Positions 52,013 to 64,000 of a DNA stretch of 64,000 bases are shown one piece after another; positions within the stretch are counted from its first letter, which is position 1, and every line of letters starts with the position of its first letter. A program made the position numbers and the translations under genes. This DNA comes from Prosopocoilus inquinatus (taxonomy: Eukaryota > Arthropoda > Insecta > Coleoptera > Lucanidae). Location of the stretch: assembly GCA_036172665.1 (NCBI GenBank), contig CM069877.1, positions 22,593,001-22,657,000 of the forward strand, read 5' to 3'. The notes under the pieces are model-generated. The model was not told the origin of the DNA, ran no database searches, and was given only the letters and a program-made list of their open reading frames with translations.

Positions 52013-54827
52013 TTAGCGTTGTTCCTGTGCTGTATCTAATCGATCCTTACTTATCTATCAGGTTATTTGACGTTTCGATGGACTCCAGTAACTCTGATGT
52101 GAGATACGACGTTTTCGGACGCAGCAGAAGCTGGAAATAGTTTTAAACGAAACAACACGTATTGGCGTTGTTCCTGTGACGTATGTAATCGATCCTTACT
52201 CATCTATCATGTTATTTGACGTTTGGATGGACTCCAGTAACTCTGATGTGAGATACAAAGTTTTCGGACGCAGCAGAAGCTGGAAATAGTTTTAAACGAA
52301 ACAACACGTATTGGCGTTGTTCCTGTGATGTATGTAATCGATCCTTACTCATCTATCATGTTATTTGACGTTTCGATGGACTCCAGTAACTCTAATTTGA
52401 GATACGAAATTTTCGGACGCAGCAGAAGATGGAAATAGTTTTAAATGAAACAACACGCATTAGCGTTGTTCCTGTGATGTATCTAATCGATCCTTACTTA
52501 TCTATCATGTTATTTGGCGTTTCGATGGACTCTGGTAACTCTGATGTGAGATACGAAGTTCTTGGGCGCAGCAGGAGCTGGAAATAGTTTTAAACAAAGC
52601 AACACGTATTAGCGTTGTTCCTGTGATGTATCTAATCGATCCTTACTCATCTATCATGTTATTTTACGTTTGGATGGACTCCAGTAACTCTGATGTGAGA
52701 TGCAAAGTTTTTGGACGCAGCAGAAGCTGGAAATAGTTTTGAACGAAACAACACGTATTAGCTTTATTCCTGTGATGTATCTAATCGATCCTTACTTAGC
52801 TACTATGTTATTTGACGTTTCGATGGACTCCAGTAACTCTGATGTGAGATACAAAGTTTTTGGACGCAGCAGAAGCTGGAAATAGTTTTGAACGAAACAA
52901 CACGTATTAGCAGTGTTCCTGTGATGTATCTAATCGATCCTTACTTAGCTACTATGTTATTTGACGTTTCGATGGACTCTAGTAACTCTATGGTGAGATA
53001 CGAAATTTTCGGACGCAGCAGAAGCTGGAAATAGTTTTAAACGAAACAACACGCATTAGCGTTGTTCCTGTGATGTATCTAATCGATCCTTACTCATCTA
53101 TCATGTTATTTGGCGTTTGGATGGACTCCAGTAACTTTGATGTGAGATACGAAGTTCTCGGACGCAGCTGTAGCTGGAAATAGTTTTAAATGAAACAACA
53201 CGTATTAGCGTTGTTCCTGTGATGTATCTAATCGATCCTTACTCATCTATCATGTTATTTGACGTTTCGATGGACTCTAGTAACTCTGATGTGAGATACG
53301 AAGTTCTTGGACGCAGCAGGGGCTGGAAATAGTTTTAAACGAAACAACACGTATTAGCGTTGTTCCTGTGATGTATCTAATCGATCCTTACTCATCTATC
53401 ATGTTATTTGGCGTTTCGATGGACCCCAGTAACTCTAATGTAAGATACGAAATTTTCGGACGCAGCAGAAGCTGGAAATAGTTTCAAACGAAACAACACG
53501 CATTAGCGTTGTTCCTGTGATGTATCTAATCGATCCTTACTCATCTATCATGTTATTTGGCGTTTCGATGGACTCCAGTAACTTTGATGTGAGATACGAA
53601 GTTTTTGGACGCAGCAGAAGCTGGAAATAGTTTTGAACGAAACAACACGTATTAGCGTTGTTCCTGTGATGTATCTAATCGATCCTTACTTATCTATCAG
53701 GTTATTTGACGTTTCGATGGACTCCAGTAACTCTGATGTGAGATACGACGTTTTCGGACGCAGCAGAAGCTGGAAATAGTTTCAAACGAAACAACACGTA
53801 TTAGCGTTGTTCCTGTGATGTATGTAATCGATCCTTACTAATCTATCATGTTATTTGACGTTTGGATGGACTTTGATGTGAGATACGAAGTTCTCGGACG
53901 CAGCTGTAGCTGGAAATAGTTTTAAATGAAACAACACGTATTAGCGTTGTTCCTGTGATGTATCTAATCGATCCTTACTCATCTATCATGTTATTTTACG
54001 TTTGGATGGACTCCAGTAACTCTGATGTGAGATACAAAGTTTTTGGACGCAGCAGAAGCTGGAAATAGTTTTGAACGAAACAACACGTATTAGCAGTGTT
54101 CCTGTGATGTATCTAATCGATCCTTACTTAGCTACTATGTTATTTGACGTTTCGATGGACTCTAGTAACTCTATGGTGAGATACGAAATTTTCGGACGCA
54201 GCAGAAGCTGGAAATAGTTTCAAACGAAACAACACGCATTAGCGTTGTTCCTGTGATGTATCTAATCGATCCTTACTCATCTATCATGTTATTTTATGTT
54301 TGGATGGACTCCAGTAACTCTGATGTGAGATACAAAGTTTTTGGACGCAGCAGAAGCTGGAAATAGTTTTAAACGAAACAACACGCTTTAGCGTTGTTCC
54401 TGTGATGTATCTAATCGATCATAACTCATCTATCATGTTATTTGGCGTTTCGATGGACTCCAGTAACTTTGATGTGAGATACGAAGTTCTCGGACGCAGC
54501 TGTAGCTGGAAATAGTTTTAAATGAGACAACACGTATTAGCGTTGTTCCTGTGATGTATCTAATCGATCCTTACTCATCTATCATGTTATTTGGCGTTTC
54601 GATGGACTCCAGTAACTCTGATGTGAGATACAAAGTTTTCGGACGCAGCAGAAGCTGGAAATAGTTTTAAATGAAACAACACCTATTAGCGTTGTTCCTG
54701 TGCTGTATCTAATCGATCCTCACTTATCTATCAGGTTATTTGACGTTTCGATGGACTCCAGTAACTCTGATGTGAGATACGACGTTTTCGGACGTAGCAG
54801 AAGCTGGAAATAGTTTTAAACGAAACA
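52013..54827 (+). repeat. Block P, copy P4, lacking two monomers
   Basis: Follows P3 at 5,355 bp up to the GGACCCCAGTAAC unit (about 53430), then at 5,057 bp. Exactly 298 bp (two monomers, the CAGCCGAAGC unit and the next) are missing near 53500. The 140-bp unit lies at 53772. The clean two-unit loss points to unequal exchange. Confidence 0.85.
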
Positions 54828-57217
54828 ACACGTATTGGCGTTGTTCCTGTGATGTATGTAATCGATCCTTACTCATCTATCATGTTATTTGACGTTTGGA
54901 TGGACTCCAGTAACTCTGATGTGAGATACAAAATTCTCGGACGCAGCAGGAGCTGGAAATAGTTTTAAACAAAGCAACACGTATTAGCGTTGTTCCTGTG
55001 ATGTACCTAATCGATCCTTACTCATCTATCATGTTATTTTATGTTTGGATGGACTCCAGTAACTCTGATGTGAGATACAAAGTTTTTGGACGCAGCAGAA
55101 GCTGGAAATAGTTTTAAACGAAACAACACGCTTTAGCGTTGTTCCTGTGATGTATCTAATCGATCATAACTCATCTATCATGTTATTTGGCGTTTCGATG
55201 GACTCCAGTAACTTTGATGTGAGATACGAAGTTCTCGGACGCAGCTGTAGCTGGAAATAGTTTTAAATGAGACAACACGTATTAGCGTTGTTCCTGTGAT
55301 GTATCTAATCGATCCTTACTCATCTATCATGTTATTTTACGTTTGGATGGACTCCAGTAACTCTGATGTGAGATACAAAGTTTTTGAACGCAGCAGAAAC
55401 TGGAAATAGTTTCAAACGAAACAACACGCATTAGCGTTGTTCCTGTGATGTACTTAATCGATCCTTACTCATCTATCATGTTATTTTATGTTTGGATGGA
55501 CTCCAGTAACTCTGATGTGAGATACAAAGTTTTTCGACGCAGCAGAAGCTGGAAATAGTTTTGAACGAAACAACACGCTTTAGCGTTGTTCCTGTGATGT
55601 ATCTAATCGATCCTAACTCATCTATCATGTTATTTGGCGTTTCGATGGACTCCAGTAACTTTCATGTGAGATACGAAGTTCTCGGACGCAGCTGTAGCTG
55701 GAAATAGTTTTAAATGAAACAACACGTATTAGCGTTGTTCCTGTGATGTATCTAATCGATCCTTACTCATCTATCATGTTATTTTACGTTTGGATGGACT
55801 CCAGTAACTCTGATGTGAGATACAAAGTTTTTGGACGCAGCAGAAGCTGGAAATAGTTTTGAACGAAACAACACGTATTAGCGTTGTTCCTGTGATGTAT
55901 CTAATCGATCCTTACTTATCTATCAGGTTATTTGACGTTTCGATGGACTCAAGTAACTCTGATGTGAGATACGACGTTTTCGGACGCAGCAGAAGCTGGA
56001 AATAGTTTTAAACGAAACAACACGTATTAGCGTTGTTCCTGTGATGTATGTAATCGATCCTTACTAATCTATCATGTTATTTGACGTTTGGATGGACTCC
56101 AGTAACTATGATGTGAGATACAAAGTTCTCGGACGCAGCAGAAGCTGGAAATAGTTTTAAATGAAACAACACGCATTAGCGTTTTTCCTGTGATGTATCT
56201 AATCGATCCTTACTCATCTATAATGTTATTTGACGTTTCGATGGACTCTAGTAACTCTGATGTGAGATACGAAGTTTTTGGGCGCAGCAGGAGCTGGAAA
56301 TAGTTTTAAACAAAGCAACACGTATTAGCGTTGTTCCTGTGATGTACCTAATCGATCCTTACTCATCTATCATGTTATTTTATGTTTGGATGGACTCCAG
56401 TAACTCTGATGTGAGATACAAAGTTTTTGGACGCAGCAGAAGCTGGAAATAGTTTTGAACGAAACAACACGTATTAGCGTTGTTCCTGTGATGTATCTAA
56501 TCGATCCTTACTTATCTATCAGGTTATTTGACGTTTCGATGGACTCAAGTAACTCTGATGTGAGATACGACGTTTTCGGACGCAGCAGAAGCTGGAAATA
56601 GTTTTAAACGAAACATCACGTATTAGCGTTATTCCTGTGATGTATCTAATCGATCCTTACTTAGCTACTATGTTATTTGACGTTTCGATGGACTCCAGTA
56701 ACTTTGATGTGAGATACGAAGTTCTCGGACGCAGCTGTAGCTGGAAATAGTTTTAAATGAAACAACACGTATTAGCGTTGTTCCTGTGATGTATCTAATC
56801 GATCCTTACTCATCTATCATGTTATTTGGCGTTTCGATGGACTCCAGTAACTTTGATGTGAGATACGAAGTTCTCGGACGCAGCAGAAGCTGGAAATAGT
56901 TTCAAACGAAACAACACGCATTAGCGTTGTTCCTGTGATGTATCTAATCGATTCTTACTCATCTATCATGTTATTTGGCGTTTCGATGGACTCCAGTAAC
57001 TTTGATGTGAGATACGAAGTTTTTGGACGCAGCAGAAGCTGGAAATAGTTTTGAACGAAACAACACGTATTAGCGTTGTTCCTGTGATGTATCTAATCGA
57101 TCCTTACTTAGCTACTATGTTATTTGACGTTTCGATGGACTCTAGTAACTCTATGGTGAGATACGAAATTTTCGGACGCAGCCGAAGCTGGAAATAGTTT
57201 TAAACGAAACAACACGC
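54828..57217 (+). repeat. Block Q, copy Q3, with one extra monomer
   Basis: Same order as Q1 and Q2, but with CAGAAACTGGAAATAG at about 55400 and GTACTTAATCG at about 55450. A 149-bp unit (56445-56593) has been gained. From about 56600 it also matches repeat S at an offset of 39,495 bp and runs directly into the next S-derived segment. Confidence 0.8.
56445..56593 (+). repeat. Inserted monomer copied from about 600 bp upstream
   Basis: This unit is absent from Q1 and Q2. It carries the rare GGACTCAAGTAAC change together with CTTATCTATCAGG and ACGACGTTTTCGG, the combination otherwise found once per Q block (here at about 55860-56010). A local four-monomer jump within Q3 is the simplest source. 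Confidence 0.75.
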
Positions 57218-60200
57218 ATTAGCGTTGTTCCTGTGATGTATCTAATCGATCCTCACTCATCTATCATGTTATTTGGCGTTTCGATGGACTCCAGTAACTT
57301 TGATGTGAGATACGAAGTTCTCGGACGCAGCAGAAGCTGGAAATAGTTTCAAACGAAACAACACGCATTAGCGTTGTTCCTGTGATGTATCTAATCGATT
57401 CTTACTCATCTATCATGTTATTTTACGTTTGGATAGACTCCAGTAACTCTGATGTGCGATACGATGTTTTTGGACGCAGCAGAAGCTGGAAATAGTTTTG
57501 AACGAAACAACACGTATTAGCAGTGTTCCTGTGATGTATCTAATCGATCCTTACTTAGCTACTATGTTATTTGACGTTTCGATGGACTCTAGTAACTCTA
57601 TGGTGAGATACGAAATTTTCGGACGCAGCCGAAGCTGGAAATAGTTTTAAACGAAACAACACGCATTAGCGTTGTTCCTGTGATGTATCTAATCGATCCT
57701 TACTCATCTATCATGTTATTTGGCGTTTCGATGGACTCCAGTAACTTTGATGTGAGATACGAAGTTCTCGGACGCAGCAGAAGCTGGAAATAGTTTCAAA
57801 CGAAACAACACGCATTAGCGTTGTTCCTGTGATGTATCTAATCGATTCTTACTCATCTATCATGTTATTTGGCGATTCGATGGACTCCAGTAACTTTGAT
57901 GTGAGATACGAAGTTTTTGGACGCAGCAGAAGCTGGAAATAGTTTTGAACGAAACAACACGTATTAGCGTTGTTCCTGTGATGTATCTAATCGATCCTTA
58001 CTTATCTATCAGGTTATTTGACGTTTCGATGGACTCCAGTAACTCTGATGTGAGATACGACGTTTTCGGACGCAGCAGAAGCTGGAAATAGTTTTAAACG
58101 AAACGACACGTATTAGCGTTGTTCCTGTGATGTATGTAATCGATCCTTACTAATCTATCATGTTATTTGATGTTTGGATGGACTCCAGTAACTCTGATGT
58201 GAGATACAAAGTTCTCGGACGCAGCAGAAGCTGGAAATAGTTTTAAATGAAACAACACGCATTAGCGTTTTTCCTGTGATGTATCTAATCGATCCTTACT
58301 CATCTATCATGTTATTTGACGTTTCGATGGACTCTGATGTGAGATACGAAGTTTTTGGGCGCAGCAGGAGCTGGAAATAGTTTTAAACAAAGCAACACGT
58401 ATTAGCGTTGTTCCTGTGATGTACCTAATCGATCCTTACTCATCTATCATGTTATTTTATGTTTGGATGGACTCCAGTAACTCTGATGTGAGATACAAAG
58501 CTTTTGGACGCAGCAGAAGCTGGAAATAGTTTTGAACGAAACATCACGTATTAGCGTTGTTCCTGTGATGTATCTAATCGATCCTTACTCATCTATCATG
58601 TTATTTGGCGTCTCGATGGACTCCAGTAACTTTGATGTGAGATACGAAGTTCTTGGACGCAGCTGAAGCTAGAAATAGTTTTAAACGAAACAACACGCTT
58701 TAGCGTTGTTCCTGTGATGTATCTAATCGATCCTTACTTATCTATCAGGTTATTTGACGTTTCGATGGACTCCAGTAACTCTGATGTGAGATACCACGTT
58801 TTCGGACGCAGCAGAAGCTGGAAATAGTTTTAAATGAAAAAACACGCATTAGCGTTGTTCCTGTGATGTATCTAATCGATCCTTACTTAGCTACTATGTT
58901 ATTTGACGTTTCGATGGACTCCAGTAACTCTAATTTGAGATACGAAATTTTCGGACGCAGCGGAAGATGGAAATAGTTTTAAATGAAACAACACGCATTA
59001 GCGTTGTTCCTGTGATGTATCTAATCGATCCTTACTTATCTATCATGTTATTTGACGTTTCGATGGACTCTGGTAACTCTGATGTGAGATACGAAGTTCT
59101 TGGGCGCAGCAGGAGCTGGAAATAGTTTTAAACAAAGCAACACGTATTAGCGTTGTTCCTGTGATGTATCTAATCGATCCTTACTCATCTATCATGTTAT
59201 TTTACGTTTGGATGGACTCCAGTAACTCTGATGTGAGATACAAAGTTTTTGGACGCAGCAGAAGCTATAAATAGTTTTGAACGAAACAACACGTATTAGC
59301 TTTATTCCTGTGATGTATCTAATCGATCCTTACTTAGCTACTATGTTATTTGACGTTTCGATGGACTCCAGTAACTCTGATGTGAGATACAAAGTTTTTG
59401 GACGCAGCAGAAGCTGGAAATAGTTTTGAACGAAACAACACGTATTAGCAGTGTTCCTGTGATGTATCTAATCGATCCTTACTTAGCTACTATGTTATTT
59501 GACGTTTCGATGGACTCTAGTAACTCTATGGTGAGATACGAAATTTTCGGACGCAGCAGAAGCTGGAAATAGTTTTAAACGAAACAACACGCATTAGCGT
59601 TGTTCCTGTGATGTATCTAATCGATCCTTACTCATCTATCATGTTATTTGGCGTTTCGATGGACTCCAGTAACTTTGATGTGAGATACGAAGTTCTCGGA
59701 CGCAGCTGTAGCTGGAAATAGTTTTAAATGAAACAACACGTATTAGCGTTGTTCCTGTGATGTATCTAATCGATCCTTACTCATCTATCATGTTATTTGA
59801 CGTTTCGATGGACTCTAGTAACTCTGATGTGAGATACGAAGTTCTTGGACGCAGCAGGAGCTGGAAATAGTTTTAAACGAAACAACACGTATTAGCGTTG
59901 TTCCTGTGATGTATCTAATCGATCCTTACTCATCTATCATGTTATTTGGCGTTTCGATGGACCCCAGTAACTCTAATGTAAGATACGAAATTTTCGGACG
60001 CAGCAGAAGCTGGAAATAGTTTCAAACGAAACAACACGCATTAGCGTTGTTCCTGTGATGTATCTAATCGATCCTTACTCATCTATCATGTTATTTGGCG
60101 TTTCGATGGACTCCAGTAACTTTGATGTGAGATACGAAGTTTTTGGACGCAGCAGAAGCTGGAAATAGTTTTGAACGAAACAACACGTATTAGCGTTGTT

Positions 60201-60600
60201 CCTGTGATGTATCTAATCGATCCTTACTTATCTATCAGGTTATTTGACGTTTCGATGGACTCCAGTAACTCTGATGTGAGATACGACGTTTTCGGACGCA
60301 GCAGAAGCTGGAAATAGTTTTAAACGAAACAACACGTATTAGCGTTGTTCCTGTGATGTATGTAATCGATCCTTACTAATCTATCATGTTATTTGACGTT
60401 TGGATGGACTTTGATGTGAGATACGAAGTTCTCGGACGCAGCTGTAGCTGGAAATAGTTTTAAATGAAACAACACGTATTAGCGTTGTTCCTGTGATGTA
60501 TCTAATCGATCCTTACTCATCTATCATGTTATTTTACGTTTGGATGGACTCCAGTAACTCTGATGTGAGATACAAAGTTTTTGGACGCAGCAGAAGCTGG
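56600..60600 (+). repeat. Copy of repeat S segment 17110-20955
   Basis: The offset is 39,495 bp at GTGCGATACGATG (17959 and 57454), then 39,644 bp at AGCTATAAAT (19619 and 59263) and at the 140-bp unit (20666 and 60310). The change equals one extra monomer, at 58084-58232. Private sites include GGATAGACTCC near 57433, GAAACGACACG near 58103 and GCGGAAGATGG near 58961. Confidence 0.8.
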
Positions 60601-63600
60601 AAATAGTTTCAAACGAAACAACACGCATTAGCGTTGTTCCTGTGATGTATCTAATCGATCCTTACTCATCTATCATGTTATTTGGCGTTTCGATGGACTC
60701 CAGTAACTTTGATGTGAGATACGAAGTTCTCGGACGCAGCTGAAGCTAGAAATAGTTTTAAACGAAACAACACGCATTAGCGTTGTTCCTGTGCTGTATC
60801 TAATCGATCCTTACTTATCTATCAGGTTATTTGACGTTTCGATGGACTCCAGTAACTCTGATGTGAGATACGACGTTTTCGGACGCAGCAGAAGCTGGAA
60901 ATAGTTTTAAACGAAACAACACGTATTAGCGTTATTCCTGTGATGTATGTAATCGATCCTTACTCATCTATCATGTTATTTGACGTTTGGATGGACTCCA
61001 GTAACTCTGATGTGAGATACAAAGTTCTCGGACGCAGCAGAAGCTGGAAATAGTTTTAAATGAAACAACACGCATTAGCGTTGTTCCTGTGATGTATCTA
61101 ATCGATCCTTACTCATCTATCATGTTATTTGACGTTTCGATGGACTCTAGTAACTCTGATGTGAGATACAAAGTTTTTGGACGCAGCAGAAGCTGGAAAT
61201 AGTTTTAAACGAAACAACACGTATTAGCGTTGTTCCTGTGATGTATCTAATCGATCCTTACTCATCTATCATGTTATTTTACGTTTGGATGGACTCCATT
61301 AACTCTGAAATAGTTTTAAATGAAACAACACGTATTAGCGTTGTTCCTGTGATGTATCTAATCGATCCTTACTCATCTATCATGTTATTTGACGTTTCGA
61401 TGGACTCTAGTAACTCTGATGTGAGATACGAAGTTCTTGGACGCAGCAGGAGCTGGAAATAGTTTTAAACGAAACAACACGTATTAGCGTTGTTCCTGTG
61501 ATGTATCTAATCGATCCTTACTCATCTATCATGTTATTTGGCGTTTCGATGGACCCCAGTAACTCTAATGTAAGATACGAAATTTTCGGACGCAGCAGAA
61601 GCTGGAAATAGTTTCAAACGAAACAACACGCATTAGCGTTGTTCCTGTGATGTATCTAATCGATCCTTACTCATCTATCATGTTATTTGGCGTTTCGATG
61701 GACTCCAGTAACTTTGATGTGAGATACGAAGTTCTCAGACGCAGCTGAAGCTAGAAATAGTTTTAAACGAAACAACACGCATTAGCGTTGTTCCTGTGCT
61801 GTATCTAATCGATCCTTACTTATCTATCAGGTTATTTGACGTTTCGATGGACTCCAGTAACTCTGATGTGAGATACGACGTTTTCGGACGCAGCAGAAGC
61901 TGGAAATAGTTTTAAACGAAACAACACGTATTAGCGTTGTTCCTGTGATGTATGTAATCGATCCTTACTCATCTATCATGTTATTTGACGTTTGGATGGA
62001 CTCCAGTAACTCTGATGTGAGATACAAAGTTCTCGGACGCAGCAGAAGCTGGAAATAGTTTTGAACGAAACATCACGTATTAGCGTTGTTCCTGTGATGT
62101 ATCTAATCGATCCTTACTTAGCTACTATGTTATTTGACGTTTCGATGGACTCCAGTAACTCTATGGTGAGATACGAAATTTTCGGACGCAGCAGAAGCTG
62201 GAAATAGTTTTAAACGAAACAACACGCTTTAGCGTTGTTCCTGTGATGTATCTAAACGATCCTAACTCATCTATCATGTTATTTGGCGTATCGATGGACT
62301 CTAGTAACTTTGATGTGCGATACGAAGTTCTCGGACGCAGCTGTAGCTGGAAATAGTTTTAAATGAAACAACACGTATTAGCGTTGTTCCTGTGATGTAT
62401 CTAATCGATCCTTACTTAGCTACTATGTTATTTGACGTTTCGATGGACTCTAGTAACTCTATGGTGAGATACGAAATTTTCGGACGCAGCAGAAGCTGGA
62501 AATAGTTTTAAACGAAACAACACGTATTAGCGTTGTTCCTGTGATGTATGTAATCGATCCTTACTCATCTATCATGTTATTTGACGTTTGGATGGACTCC
62601 AGTAACTCTGATGTGAGATACAAAGTTCTCGGACGCAGCAGAAGCTGGAAATAGTTTTAAATGAAACAACACGCATTAGCGTTGTTCCTGTGATGTATCT
62701 AATCGATCCTTACTCATCTATCATGTTATTTGACGTTTCGATGGACTCTAGTAACTCTGATGTGATACGAAGTTTTTGGGCGCAGCAGGAGCTGGAAATA
62801 GTTTTAAACGAAACAACACGTATTGGCGTTGTTCCTGTGATGTATGTAATCGATCCTTACTCATCTATCATGTTATTTGACGTTTCGATGGACTCCAGTA
62901 ACTCTAATTTGAGATACGAAATTTTCGGACGCAGCAGAAGATGGAAATAGTTTTAAATGAAACAACACGCATTAGCGTTGTTCCTGTGATGTATCTAATC
63001 GATCCTTACTCATCTATCATGTTATTTGACGTTTCGATGGACTCTGGTAACTCTGATGTGAGATACGAAGTTCTTGGACGCAGCAGGAGCTGGAAATAGT
63101 TTTAAACGAAACAACACGTATTAGCGTTGTTCCTGTGATGTATCTAATCGATCCTTACTCATCTATCATGTTATTTTACGTTTGGATGGACTCCAGTAAC
63201 TCTGATGTGAGATACAGTTTTTGGACGCAGCAGAAGCTGGAAATAGTTTTGAACGAAACAACACGTATTAGCAGTGTTCCTGTGATGTATCTAAACGATC
63301 CTTACTTAGCTACTATGTTATTTGACGTTTCGATGGACTCTAGTAACTCTATGGTGAGATACGAAATTTTCGGACGCAGCAGAAGCTGGAAATAGTTTTA
63401 AATGAAACAACACGTATTAGCGTTGTTCCTGTGATGTATCTAATCGATCCTTACTCATCTATTATGTTATTTGACGTTTCGATGGACTCTAGTAACTCTG
63501 ATGTGAGATACGAAGTTCTTGGACGCAGCAGGAGCTGGAAATAGTTTTAAACGAAACAACACGTATTAGCGTTGTTCCTGTGATGTATCTAATCGATCCT

Positions 63601-64000
63601 TACTCATCTATCATGTTATTTGGCGTTTCGATGGACCGAAGTAACTCTAATGTAAGATACGAAATTTTCGGACGCAGCAGAAGCTGGAAATAGTTTCAAA
63701 CGAAACAACACGCATTAGCGTTGTTCCTGTGATGTATCTAATCGATCCTTACTCATCTATCATGTTATTTGGCGTTTCGATGGACTCCAGTAACTTTGAT
63801 GTGAGATACGAAGTTTTTGGACGCAGCAGAAGCTGGAAATAGTTTTGAACGAAACAACACGTATTAGCGTTGTTCCTGTGATGTATCTAATCGATCCTTA
63901 CTTATCTATCAGGTTATTTGACGTTTCGATGGACTCCAGTAACTCTGATGTGAGATACGACGTTTTCGGACGCAGCAGAAGCTGGAAATAGTTTTAAACG
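60600..64000 (+). repeat. Copy of 28610-32170 minus two monomers
   Basis: The 111-bp units (29204 and 61195) and CAGACGCAGCTG (about 29744 and 61735) lie 31,991 bp apart. The 147-bp pairs (30954 and 62647; 31399 and 63092) lie 31,693 bp apart. The 298-bp difference is two monomers lost near 62495. At about 63840 this copy keeps the CTTATCTATCAGG unit that 32142 and 43994 have lost. Confidence 0.8.

Larger units (their letters stand above)
1..64000 (+). repeat. Satellite DNA array, 149-bp monomer, head-to-tail
   Basis: The landmark GGAAATAGTT recurs every 149 bp from the first line to the last (for example at 194, 343, 492 and 641), always on the + strand. Allowing for shortened monomers, about 430 units fill the window. 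Shared landmarks in each unit are GGAAATAGTTTTAAAC, GCGTTGTTCCTGTGATGTAT, TAATCGATCCTTA, CATGTTATTTGACG, GATGGACTCCAGTAACTC and GGACGCAGCAGAAGCT. Monomer types differ at fixed diagnostic sites and recur in fixed order. No inversion, transposon or unique DNA interrupts the array, and both window edges cut into monomers, so the array continues in both directions. A nucleosome-sized tandem monomer with higher-order structure is typical of eukaryotic (peri)centromeric satellites; that location is an inference. The family itself is not recognised. Confidence 0.99.

Noticed and set aside
1..64000. CRISPR array
   Set aside because: Repeats are regular, but the unit is 149 bp, with no short repeat alternating with unique spacers and no cas genes.
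1..64000. Telomeric or subtelomeric repeat
   Set aside because: No short TTAGG- or TTAGGG-type tandem run is present anywhere.
1..64000. Ribosomal DNA spacer repeats
   Set aside because: No rRNA gene or recognisable rRNA end is seen in 64 kb, and spacer sub-repeat runs rarely reach this length without a gene.
1..64000. Assignment to a named satellite family or species
   Set aside because: I do not recognise the monomer, and naming one would need a database search. A search of repeat libraries and insect or other invertebrate genome assemblies with one 149-bp unit would decide it.

Overview
The whole 64 kb window is one uninterrupted satellite-DNA array. It consists of a 149-bp monomer repeated head to tail about 430 times, all in the same orientation, at about 40% GC (counted on a by-eye consensus). 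I found no protein-coding gene, RNA gene, transposon, CRISPR array, telomeric repeat or unique sequence. The short open frames present are read-through of satellite monomers. This points to constitutive heterochromatin of a eukaryote, quite possibly (peri)centromeric. I do not recognise the monomer as a named family. CpG is not depleted in the consensus (9 seen, about 5.8 expected). That fits a genome without strong germline CpG methylation, for example an insect or other invertebrate, but it does not prove it.

The array is not a simple run of identical monomers. Monomers fall into recognisable sequence types, and the types recur in fixed order, giving nested higher-order repeats (HORs). Layout, with breakpoints read by eye and good to roughly 50 bp: 1-966 matches the end of block R. 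967-3760 is an older copy of block P (P0). 3010-5270 is a mosaic of pieces found again at 560-1570 and 5301-6531. 5270-21660 is a 7,568-bp HOR, two full copies plus a partial third. 18900-31855 is a zone of overlapping duplications at spacings of 7,504, 4,571 and about 3,677 bp, plus a piece copied from 5.9-7.3 kb. 31530-57217 is made of three large blocks in the order R-P-Q-P-R-P-Q-P-Q (R about 3.39 kb, P 3.11 kb, Q 2.24 kb), so an 11,855-bp super-unit and a 5,355-bp sub-unit recur. 56600-60600 is another copy of the 17.1-21.0 kb segment. 60600-64000 copies 28.6-32.3 kb with two monomers missing.

Copies differ by rare point changes and by gains or losses of whole monomers (149 or 298 bp), the pattern expected from unequal exchange and gene conversion. 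A few monomers have internal deletions (140, 111, 147, 146, 148 bp, and a 65-bp remnant). These act as bar-codes for tracing the duplications. Each monomer also carries an imperfect dyad. Most carry a sequence resembling the CENP-B box (7 of 9 core positions); one subset of monomer types loses it through a C-to-G change. These two elements are the best candidates for function.
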